A DNA stretch of 44,340 bases from Candidatus Fermentithermobacillaceae bacterium (GTDB lineage: Bacteria; Bacillota; Sulfobacillia; Fermentithermobacillales; Fermentithermobacillaceae), in NCBI GenBank assembly GCA_018052475.1, contig JAGPNG010000014.1, positions 1-44,340 on the forward strand, written 5' to 3'. How positions within the stretch are numbered: the stretch's first letter is position 1; every line of letters starts with the position of its first letter. Below are positions 1-6,554 of this stretch, one piece after another. The notes beneath the pieces were generated by a model. That model made no database searches. It was not told where the DNA came from and saw nothing but the letters and a program-made list of their open reading frames with translations. Made by a program: the position numbers and the translations under genes.

Positions 1-396
1 AAGCTATCGCCATTTGAAGATATCGACACTAAGGCTGAATACCTCCCACGATTAGTAGAGTTAGATCAAGCCGGATACATAGTAGGCTACAAGAACAACA
101 CATTTCAGCCTGAGAGGCCATTGACAAAAGGCGAGATGTTGATGATGAGCGTTACAAGGCAAGAAGCGTCATGTTACTATAAACAGGCAATGGACGATGA
201 AACGATGAAACGAAATATAAAGAAGCATCCCTATTACATTGCCTACCTGAAATATGGAATGCTTGACTGCATCTCGCAAAGTGATGATTTGGCGAGTTCT
301 GAGGATGTAAAAGAGTTCAACTATGAAAAACTAAAAAAAGAGATCAAAATAGACAACAGGAATTCTATTCTAAGAAGAGATTATATCCAAATCTAG
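1..396 (+). CDS. SLH-domain protein, C-terminal part (5' end outside window)
   Basis: The frame is open from base 1 to a TAG at 394-396, so this is the 3' end of a longer gene. Residues 5-48 resemble an S-layer homology repeat: FEDID, then a helix ending in LDQAGYIVGY, then NNTFQPERPLTKGEML. That matches the family pattern of F-x-D, ...G-x-x-x-G-Y, F-x-P, (I/L)T(R/K)-x-E. SLH domains bind secondary cell-wall polymers and anchor exported proteins in the S-layer. The tail after the repeat is charged and lysine-rich, with no further repeat visible. The motif is somewhat degenerate, so the domain call is good but not certain, and the function of the missing N-terminal part is unknown. A decayed reading frame follows directly. 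Confidence 0.6.
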   Translation, partial: KLSPFEDIDTKAEYLPRLVELDQAGYIVGYKNNTFQPERPLTKGEMLMMSVTRQEASCYYKQAMDDETMKRNIKKHPYYIAYLKYGMLDCISQSDDLASSEDVKEFNYEKLKKEIKIDNRNSILRRDYIQI

Positions 397-682
397 AGCC
401 GGTCTTCTTGTCAAATAGAAGCTCTCAACTGTAGGGCTGTAGGGCAGATGATTTTTTGTGTTTACTCTATAGCGGGAGGCTTTTCAAAGGAGCAGAGTCT
501 TTCTAAAACATCGGAGATTGAAGCTGCCTTTGGAAAAGAAACTAAGATAGATGTAAAGCCTGGCTCCCAGGCATTGTCTATTCAAGAGATTCTCCGGCGA
601 GAACCTGCCGGCTGAAATCGCGACTGTATATTGTTTTGGCTCTATCCTGATCCAAGCCCTTATCGAGTTTTGGGGTCATTAA
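397..682 (+). pseudogene. Decayed coding remnant with one apparent frameshift
   Basis: In the frame of the preceding SLH gene, sequence from the stop to about 600 is open and protein-like (ATG at 448, then IAGGFSKEQ, EIEAAFGKETKID, LSIQEILRR) before a TGA at 613. Moving to the next frame at about 599 gives a sensible continuation (ENLPAEIATVYCFG, then ILIQALIEFWGH) that ends at TAA 680-682. A single indel would join the two into one C-terminal segment. No family was recognised and no ribosome binding site precedes the ATG. The alternative is chance open frames in non-coding DNA. Confidence 0.35.
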
Positions 683-727
683 ATTGAACAAAGGGGACGT
701 TGAATTTGGTCCTAGAAGTTCTCTGCA

Positions 728-753
728 CTAATGTGATATAATTGTCACATTAG
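728..753 (+). promoter_or_regulatory. Perfect inverted repeat around a -10 box: likely XRE operator
   Basis: CTAATGTGA (728-736) and TCACATTAG (745-753) are perfect 9-bp inverted copies around an 8-nt spacer whose first six bases are TATAAT (737-742). A -10 hexamer framed by a palindrome is what a repressor site should look like. The XRE regulator encoded two genes downstream is the natural candidate (autoregulation, inferred). No good -35 hexamer sits 17 bp upstream. Confidence 0.6.
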
Positions 754-774
754 GTTACATCAGGGGGAGTCATT

Positions 775-1149
775 ATGTCGCGTCGCTGGAATCTGCTCCT
801 TGGCTTTTTCGGCATGTTTGGGCTATTTGGCTTCAAATACTTTACTACGCATAACCCATCATACCTCGCTTTTTTCGGTTTCTTTAGTTTCTTCGCCAAC
901 TTTTTTCTCGCTCGACTCGATTTGAGCCTGGCCGATGAACGCTATCTTGAGAACATTGAGAAGGCTAAAGCGTTTGCATTTGATATAGCGCTAGTCGAGA
1001 TAGTGGTTATGTTTTTGACTAGTCTCGTGTTTTCTCTCCTTTTTCCTATAGCTATCTTAGGCCGAATTTCGATCGGACTTGTCGCTATATGCTACGCATC
1101 CCTCATCATTGCATATGGGATGAAACTCTATGAACTAGAGGAACGTTGA
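775..1149 (+). CDS. DUF3796-type small membrane protein
   Basis: A 124-residue protein made almost wholly of four hydrophobic segments (about residues 5-25, 29-48, 67-92 and 95-117), with a charged loop DERYLENIEKAKA between the second and third. Size, topology and pairing with a short XRE regulator match the DUF3796 family of Firmicutes. Its biochemical role is unknown. The ATG follows CAGGGGGAGTC, a good ribosome binding site. It is separated by only 12 bases from the XRE gene, so the two form one transcription unit behind the palindromic promoter at 728-753. Confidence 0.65.
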   Translation: MSRRWNLLLGFFGMFGLFGFKYFTTHNPSYLAFFGFFSFFANFFLARLDLSLADERYLENIEKAKAFAFDIALVEIVVMFLTSLVFSLLFPIAILGRISIGLVAICYASLIIAYGMKLYELEER

Positions 1150-1161
1150 GAGGCGGTCGCT

Positions 1162-1377
1162 ATGTCTAAACTTGTGTGCAACTTGAAGAAGTATAGGCAG
1201 TTGGCTGGGTTGACCCAAGAAGAACTGGCGAACATGGTGTTCGTTCGCAGAGAAACTATAGTGCGCTTAGAGTCTGGGAAGTATTCGCCATCTCTTAAGC
1301 TTGCAATGGATATCGCAAAAGCGGTGAACACCCCGCTAAACGATATCTTTGTATTCGAAGAATCTCAAAAGCAATAA
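1162..1377 (+). CDS. XRE-family transcriptional regulator (single HTH)
   Basis: A 71-residue protein consisting of one Cro/CI-type helix-turn-helix: LKKYRQLAGLTQEELANMV, then RRETIVRLESGKYSPSL, then a closing helix and the NDIFVFEE tail. This is the compact regulator type (YozG-like) usually found next to DUF3796-type membrane proteins. It probably represses its own two-gene operon through the palindrome at 728-753 (inferred). The ATG at 1162 is preceded by GAGAGGCGG. It is not a toxin-antitoxin pair in any recognisable sense, because the partner is a polytopic membrane protein. The following 287 bases hold nothing I can name. Confidence 0.8.
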   Translation: MSKLVCNLKKYRQLAGLTQEELANMVFVRRETIVRLESGKYSPSLKLAMDIAKAVNTPLNDIFVFEESQKQ

Positions 1378-1664
1378 CAGGTGTCTGGCGGTATTCGGTT
1401 CTACGCCTGACTTTATTGTCAATCCTTTGTGTACCTAGAGGACTTAAAGAGTGAGCCGGGTGATTTCGGCTTGATTTGTTCAGCAACGGCGCTTCGTTGC
1501 GTATCTGCAAAAATTGGATATCCTAAGGTGCTGGAGTTGTAAAGACGCGGTGGCGCAATTGCTTTGTATGGAAATAGACCTTGCATGTGTTCATAGATAT
1601 TACGTTTAACCCGCATCAGCCGTAAGGGTGTTTCGCGATATGAAAGTGATAAAGGAGAGCGACG

Positions 1665-2546
1665 ATGGCTGACCTCAACTTCGTGAGTTACGATTCGATC
1701 AATAAGGGATGGTCAAGCGATAAAAAATACTGTGTTACAGATATACATGGCACACGGTATCTATTACGCATTTCACCTCCGGATCAATTCAGCAAGAAAG
1801 AATCAGAGTTCAAAATGATGCAACAAATATACCTCTTGGGTGTACCAATGTGTAGGCCCATTGAATTTGGCACCTGCAAGGGAAGCGTCTATTCTATACA
1901 AAGTTGGATCGAAGGCAAAGACGCAGAGGCCGTTATCCCAACTCTTTCTGATGCTAAGATCTATATGTACGGCCTCGAAGCTGGCCGGATTCTCAGACTC
2001 ATACATTCCATTCCTGCTCCCACAGGTTGGCAGGATTGGGAAACTCGCTTTAACAAAAAGATCGATCGCAACATAAAAGACTACGCCAATTGTCCGATCA
2101 AACACGATGCCGGCTATATATTTGTTGAATACATAGATTCCCACAGAGACTTGCTGAAGAACCGACCGCAAGTGTATCAGCATGGCGATTATCACATTGG
2201 CAATATGATGATAGACAATATGGGTCAGCTCAACATCATAGATTTTGATCGCAATGATTATGGCGATCCGTGGGAAGAGTTCAACCGTATCGTGTGGTCT
2301 GTACAGATCTCACCAATATTTGCTTCTGGAATTGTAAACGGCTATTTTGACGGAAATGTGCCGGTGATGTTTTGGAAGCTGCTCGCTCTTTATATATCAA
2401 GTAATGCTCTTTCTTCACTTCCATGGGCAATTCCATTCGGCCACAGCGAAATTGATGTGATGTTGAACCAGGCAAAACAAGTTCTTGAATGGTACGATTA
2501 TATGCAAAGCCCGATTCCTACGTGGTATCTGGATCCTTCTAGGTAA
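1665..2546 (+). CDS. Aminoglycoside phosphotransferase (APH)-like kinase
   Basis: A 293-residue protein with the APH/choline-kinase catalytic signature. The Brenner-type motif HGDYHIGN starts at H173, with D175 as catalytic base and N180 as metal ligand, and IDFD follows at about residue 192, with D193 as the second metal ligand. The N-terminal lobe (about 1-95) contains the RYLLRISPP strand and the IQSWIEG hinge. Family members phosphorylate hydroxyls on antibiotics, choline, homoserine or sugars, and the substrate cannot be told from the sequence. The start ATG follows AAAGGAGAGCGACG. It stands alone, convergent with the minus-strand cassette whose terminator lies just after it, so it may be a recent insertion next to the cassette. 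Confidence 0.8.
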   Translation: MADLNFVSYDSINKGWSSDKKYCVTDIHGTRYLLRISPPDQFSKKESEFKMMQQIYLLGVPMCRPIEFGTCKGSVYSIQSWIEGKDAEAVIPTLSDAKIYMYGLEAGRILRLIHSIPAPTGWQDWETRFNKKIDRNIKDYANCPIKHDAGYIFVEYIDSHRDLLKNRPQVYQHGDYHIGNMMIDNMGQLNIIDFDRNDYGDPWEEFNRIVWSVQISPIFASGIVNGYFDGNVPVMFWKLLALYISSNALSSLPWAIPFGHSEIDVMLNQAKQVLEWYDYMQSPIPTWYLDPSR

Positions 2547-2596
2547 GGGATAACTATCTATTTGGAGTAACACGCCGTGCCTTATGAGACGAAAAG

Positions 2597-2632
2597 GCTC
2601 ACCAGGCCCCATTTTTGGCGAACCTGGTGAGC
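2597..2632 (-). terminator. Rho-independent terminator of the minus-strand cassette
   Basis: GCTCACCAGG (2597-2606) and CCTGGTGAGC (2623-2632) form a perfect 10-bp stem. Read on the minus strand the stem is followed by CTTTTCG, giving a short U-tract. It lies 21 bases past the stop of the 2653-4164 gene. There is no T-run on the plus side, so it mainly serves the minus strand. Confidence 0.75.
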
Positions 2633-2652
2633 ACGATTTGCCTGTTCAGAAC

Positions 2653-4164
2653 CTATTCCGGTTCACGGTCAACGAAGCCGGTTTCCTTTCCCACCTTGTC
2701 CACCACAGCCTCTTTGACGGATTCCTCGATCTTACTCACGCCGCCCTCTCTTACAGTAGTGCGAACCACACCCTTGGTTAGAGGGTTATTGTTGAGTACC
2801 TTGCTAACAGAGTATTCGCCTAGTTCTGTGGATGAGCCTTTCGGCATTGGAATTGCGTCCTTCAGTGCATCTAATCTATTATCTGCGTAGGAACTGAATA
2901 CGCCTTTTGTAAGACCTTTCCCCATGGCATCGCGAATACCATCTGCATCTTTGCCTTTGATAGAGGCATCGAGACCTCCCTGTAATCCTTCGTTCAGGAT
3001 GTCTGCAGCTGCTGCATGCCAGGGCAGTTTTTCGTCTCCTCCGGTCAATTTCTCTTTAAGTACTTCAGTTCCGGCATTCAGAATACCTTTTGCAAGGTGT
3101 TTCGTAGCATTTTTGGGGTCAGCCATACCTTCGCCCATTCCCGAGGCGACGCTCTTTCCAGCGGTGTATGCAAGTTTGATCTGCTCGCCCGTTGGGCCAG
3201 TTACCGCAGCTAATCCTTCAATGGCGATGTCAGCGCCGAACTGAACGCCTTCGGCTGCTTTCTCCGCAATCTCGAAGCGGTCACCGCGTGCCATCTGTTC
3301 CTTGAATTCCTTAATATTCTGCTCCATCTGCGCGTCGAGCTCTTTGCGCTTCTCTTCATCTGCGGCTTTCTTTTCCGCCTCAATTCTCTTCTTTTCAGCT
3401 CGGATCTTCTCATTGAGTTCCTTGGCGTCCTGAGAAGGACCAATAGAGCCTCGATCGACTGGTTTGTACTCTATAGATGCGTTGTTCTCAGAAAGGATGT
3501 TTGCTATCTCTTTTTCTCTTTCTGAGAGCTGTTGGAGCCGCGTCTTGACAGCGGACGTATCGTAGCCAGGTAGGTTATAACCCTTGGCGACCGCTTCAAG
3601 CATTGCTTTTTCTTCTTTTACTGCTATTAGGTCGGTTTGTTGCTGTCTGATCCACTCATTCCTGCTCTCTATTTGGGCCTTAATTTGCGCCTGTTCATAC
3701 TCGACCATCTGTTTCTGATAATCAGCTTGTTGAATCTGGGTATTCAGATAGTTCATATAATCTTCGTACTGTTTTTTTAATTCAGCATATCCGGGATCTG
3801 TCTTATCAGCTGTCCTTTCGGATTCTTCCCATAACCGTTTAGTCTCTTCAAGTTCGTGCTCGAGTGTAGAATGGGCTTGGGCAAGGGCGTTTTCAGCTTC
3901 CGAATAGGCACCTTTTACGAACTCTTCCTGCCGCTTTGCATCTGCTTCAACCGCTGCTGCGATTTGTTGGGCCATTGCTGACGTGTCCACGATAGTGCTG
4001 TGAATTTGTTCTTTGGCGAGGACTTCGGTCTCGGCAGAGATCTGACAGCCCTCGAACAATGTCAATAGGCCTGCGAGAAGCAAACCTACAATTCCAGAGT
4101 CTTGTAACACTATTCCGAATATCTCGCTTGACGAATTCGTGACGTAATCAACCTTGATTTTCAT
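2653..4164 (-). CDS. VTNSSS-motif membrane-anchored coiled-coil protein
   Basis: From the ATG at 4164 the product is 503 residues and begins MKIKVDYVTNSSSE. I recall near-identical N-termini (DFVTNSSSSSF) on otherwise unrelated hypothetical bacterial proteins. A longer reading to 4224 is open, but AAAGGATGGCGG lies 6-12 bases before the 4164 ATG, and only that start places the motif at the N-terminus. Residues 16-38 are hydrophobic (one membrane segment, with a Cys just after it). About 55-285 is Glu/Lys/Gln-rich predicted coiled coil with long helices. From about 290 to the end lies a Gly/Ala-rich domain (AVTGPTGEQIKLAYTAGK, GMGEGMADP, LTKGVFSSYADN) resembling scaffold regions of secreted or polymorphic-toxin-like proteins. 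It is last in the cassette, 60 bases after the radical SAM gene. The function is unknown; it may be the substrate of that enzyme. Confidence 0.6.
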   Translation of the reverse strand: MKIKVDYVTNSSSEIFGIVLQDSGIVGLLLAGLLTLFEGCQISAETEVLAKEQIHSTIVDTSAMAQQIAAAVEADAKRQEEFVKGAYSEAENALAQAHSTLEHELEETKRLWEESERTADKTDPGYAELKKQYEDYMNYLNTQIQQADYQKQMVEYEQAQIKAQIESRNEWIRQQQTDLIAVKEEKAMLEAVAKGYNLPGYDTSAVKTRLQQLSEREKEIANILSENNASIEYKPVDRGSIGPSQDAKELNEKIRAEKKRIEAEKKAADEEKRKELDAQMEQNIKEFKEQMARGDRFEIAEKAAEGVQFGADIAIEGLAAVTGPTGEQIKLAYTAGKSVASGMGEGMADPKNATKHLAKGILNAGTEVLKEKLTGGDEKLPWHAAAADILNEGLQGGLDASIKGKDADGIRDAMGKGLTKGVFSSYADNRLDALKDAIPMPKGSSTELGEYSVSKVLNNNPLTKGVVRTTVREGGVSKIEESVKEAVVDKVGKETGFVDREPE

Positions 4165-4224
4165 ATCTACCGCCATCCTTTCACAGAATACGGGAAATCC
4201 TAACCGACTTGAAATTAGACGCAA

Positions 4225-5298
4225 CTAGACACTTCGATATCGGCTGTTACACAGGGTTATTTCAGGAGCCACTGGACAGCCCCCAAAACACGAAGCACGC
4301 CTGGGGCAGTCTGGACATCGTTCTGAAAGGCGGCTACGGAACGCATGGAATTGTCCGCTGTTCCATGCGCCCTCGATACCAAGGCCTCTGAGACTCACGC
4401 CGAAGTTAGGATCTTTTTCAAAGCTGCAAGGATACAATCGGAAATCTGGAGATATATAGGCAGAGAAACGTCCTGCCTCGCAGGCTTCCATGCACATTGG
4501 ATGTATGTTGCGAGAGAATTCTAGCAGGGCGGGGACGCTGCAACTGTCAAAACCAGCTTTATCGGCATTTTCAGGAAGGTTAAAGAGCGAAAAGAAATGC
4601 CTGACTCGCGGGTCATCGACTTGAAGGACCTGTTTTTGAGTTCCTAGGCCCACTGGCTTGTGAAGAAGAAAGATTATTCGGTTAATGCCCTGAGGGTATT
4701 TCTTTTCTTCTACCATCTCAATGGCTTCATCTATAGTTGCGTTAGACAGACAAAAATGGATATTTGTTCGTATGCCTGCGCTTAAGAACAAGTCTATTGC
4801 CCTATTGGTGTATTCACTACGGTACCAGCTTACCGCAACGGCGCCGCAATATTCCTTGATATAAGGCATGAGGCGCTCCTCTAGTCCAAAGCCGGAAGTA
4901 GTAAAATTCGGGACGACACCGTTATCTCTGGCATATTCGATAATTCGGAGGAAATCTTCATGCATTTCGGGGTCTCCACGGCCTCCGAGGGCAATTTGGA
5001 ATGTTCTTCCGCGACATTCGTCGATTATGGCTTGAAAATCTTCGAAAGGCATGTTCGGTTCGCTAAGGTTTAAGCCGTCTTGGTAACACTCAACACCCGA
5101 CTGAAGGCATAGTCCGGTTTGCCCGTGTATACAATGGCCCATGATCCCTATGTCAAGAAGTTCAGGGAAACTGCCCATAAACGGGTCTAGGCCTGTGTCT
5201 TTGCCATCTGCGTCATAGACGTTAGAGCGGATACCTCTCCCTGTATCCGGGTCAAATACCGACATATACCGATATTTCTCATCCCTTATGATTATCAT
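4225..5298 (-). CDS. Radical SAM/SPASM protein with CX7CX6C motif
   Basis: A 357-residue protein. The cluster region reads GHCIHGQTGLC then LQSGVECYQDG, with cysteines at 56, 64 and 71. The spacing is CX7CX6C instead of the usual CX3CX2C, although the final Cys-Tyr-Gln resembles the end of a normal motif. A glycine-rich ALGGRGDPEMHEDF segment (the SAM-binding GGE-like strand) and repeated beta/alpha units follow. The C-terminal 90 residues are SPASM-like: MCMEAC, then SPDFRLYPC, then CPDCPRRASCFGGC, giving auxiliary Fe-S ligands. SPASM enzymes usually modify peptides or proteins. The ATG overlaps the stop of the upstream membrane-protein gene (ATGA), so the two are translationally coupled, and the VTNSSS protein follows. 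The probable role is modification of that protein (inferred). Confidence 0.75.
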   Translation of the reverse strand: MIIIRDEKYRYMSVFDPDTGRGIRSNVYDADGKDTGLDPFMGSFPELLDIGIMGHCIHGQTGLCLQSGVECYQDGLNLSEPNMPFEDFQAIIDECRGRTFQIALGGRGDPEMHEDFLRIIEYARDNGVVPNFTTSGFGLEERLMPYIKEYCGAVAVSWYRSEYTNRAIDLFLSAGIRTNIHFCLSNATIDEAIEMVEEKKYPQGINRIIFLLHKPVGLGTQKQVLQVDDPRVRHFFSLFNLPENADKAGFDSCSVPALLEFSRNIHPMCMEACEAGRFSAYISPDFRLYPCSFEKDPNFGVSLRGLGIEGAWNSGQFHAFRSRLSERCPDCPRRASCFGGCPVAPEITLCNSRYRSV

Positions 5299-6128
5299 GT
5301 GCTTTCCAATCGCGCTCCTTGGGGTATGAAGAGAGTTACGATAGCGGCTACGATAAGAGCTACGCCTAATCCATATCCGCCATATTTAGAGTGCATCAGT
5401 ATCAGAGGAGCATCTAGTAGAAGACCTGCGACAAAACCAGACAGAAGGATGTAGAGAGAGTCGTCGGAGTAGTTGATTCTGATCTTGAACGTCCTTGAAA
5501 TGTCAGATGCGGCGAGACGGCTAAACTTGAAGATCCAGTGCTTGCGACCTTCTCCGAGTAGATAGGTGACTGTGAAAGAGATGAGTAGGCAAACGAAATA
5601 CTTATCGATTTTGTTCCTGGCCCCGGAAAACCTACTGTAACTGGCGAAATTGTTCGCGACGACCAGTCCTATGCCGCCACCTAAAAGGAGGTAGAAGTAT
5701 GCTTTCTTCGAAAGACGTTCAAAAGTGTGCTTAAATCCAGGAACAAAAGCCGTAATTGGCTCGAGGGCTTGGGTTAGGCCGACGTCGCTTATGCGTTGGA
5801 CTAGTTTCTTGCCAAAGGTGAAGATAATGACCCAGTAGATCGTCTTTGGAATCACGTCGTTGTACGTGGCTGTAAGGAAGATTACAGGCGTCTTGATGAA
5901 TTTCGGAATATACTTTGCGATGGTGTCCCACCAAAACACGAGTTGAATGAGAATCACGATGCCAATTTGCATCAAAAGGGTCGTAAGCATCTGCGGAAGG
6001 CTATGAGCGCCTGTTTTGCCAAGTTCAAGAAGCCATGAGAAAAGTGTTTCCTGGGGGAGTTCTTCCTTTTCGGGTAGTTGCTGTTCACCGGTCTCCGGGA
6101 CTTCTGCGAGAGCACTGTTGCTTGTCAT
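5295..6128 (-). CDS. Polytopic membrane protein of the rSAM/VTNSSS cassette
   Basis: A 277-residue protein with a polar, Glu/Pro-rich N-terminus (about 40 residues) followed by about six hydrophobic segments, including LMQIGIVILIQLVFWW, AYFYLLLGGGIGLVVANN, YFVCLLISFTVTYLLG and GVALIVAAIVTLFIP. No family was recognised. I chose ATG 6128, which has AGAGGTG eight bases upstream, over GTG 6137. It is the first gene of the minus-strand cassette and its stop overlaps the radical SAM start by four bases, so co-expression is strongly indicated. A role in membrane display or export of the cassette product is possible but is inference. No ATP-binding or peptidase motif is present. Confidence 0.6.
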   Translation of the reverse strand: MTSNSALAEVPETGEQQLPEKEELPQETLFSWLLELGKTGAHSLPQMLTTLLMQIGIVILIQLVFWWDTIAKYIPKFIKTPVIFLTATYNDVIPKTIYWVIIFTFGKKLVQRISDVGLTQALEPITAFVPGFKHTFERLSKKAYFYLLLGGGIGLVVANNFASYSRFSGARNKIDKYFVCLLISFTVTYLLGEGRKHWIFKFSRLAASDISRTFKIRINYSDDSLYILLSGFVAGLLLDAPLILMHSKYGGYGLGVALIVAAIVTLFIPQGARLEST

Positions 6129-6186
6129 GCTTTTCACCTCTACAAAAAGTGTTTTGGATCAAGAGGCTACCAATGAACCGGTTCTC

Positions 6187-6234
6187 GTGTGCTAATCAAC
6201 CAAATTCTAGATTGGTCCATATTCTCTAGCACAC
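6187..6234. repeat. Nested inverted repeat upstream of the cassette
   Basis: GTGTGCTA (6187-6194) pairs with TAGCACAC (6227-6234). Inside lies a second pair, ACCAA/TTGGT, around ATTCTAGA (6199-6216). The structure could be an operator for a dimeric regulator or an RNA hairpin in the leader of the minus-strand cassette. The divergent MerR regulator is a possible ligand, but nothing proves it. Confidence 0.45.
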
Positions 6235-6505
6235 TTAACAAAAGCATTCCTTGGTCCTCGCGAGAAATCGAAGACATCTATTCGAATATATCCATGGCAA
6301 CGAGCCTCCTTTCCGCGTTTTTCTTACCACAGCAATAATTCGAGGTCTAGCGTTCATCACCTTCTTTGGACACCAAGAAACGGAAGAAAAGTTATTTGTG
6401 TTAAACCGTTTTGTCAGGTTTCATAATCCTGTAATCAGGAATGTCCTACCTTACCGGCTTTCGGAGTTGGGGATACGCAGAAAGCACCGTTTTTTCAAAA
6501 TAGTG

Positions 6506-6536
6506 TTGACTATCACCTTAGGTTCTATCTTATGCT
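6506..6536 (+). promoter_or_regulatory. MerR-type promoter with 19-bp spacer
   Basis: TTGACT (6506-6511) and TATGCT (6531-6536) are separated by 19 bp, the over-long spacing typical of promoters that MerR-family proteins remodel. The spacer contains ACCTTAGGT, a near-palindrome. The predicted transcript would start close to 6543, so its 5' leader would hold little more than the GAGGTG ribosome binding site. Confidence 0.6.
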
Positions 6537-6554
6537 TCTTACGAGGTGATAGGC

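Larger units (their letters stand above)
6129..6554. other. Divergent intergenic region with a mini-ORF and nested palindrome
   Basis: This region separates the minus-strand cassette from merR. On the minus strand a strong AAAGGAGG (6312-6305) sits nine bases before ATG 6295, but that frame stops after five codons. TAG is followed at once by ATG 6277, which opens a 36-codon frame to 6167. No other gene is recognisable. The 105-codon plus-strand frame at 6251 has no ribosome binding site or family resemblance. The setting looks like a decayed or leader ORF upstream of the cassette. Confidence 0.3.

Noticed and set aside
775-1377. DUF3796/XRE pair as a toxin-antitoxin system
   Set aside because: The partner is a polytopic membrane protein of ordinary length and the regulator lies second; the known family pairing explains it better.
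1128-1616. Minus-strand open frames opposite the XRE gene and the following gap
   Set aside because: No ribosome binding sites and no protein-like composition; the first is antisense to a clear HTH gene.
3210-3443. Arg/Lys/Glu-rich minus-strand frame inside the coiled-coil gene
   Set aside because: Frame-shifted shadow of the coiled-coil coding sequence; charged repeats are produced by its biased codons.
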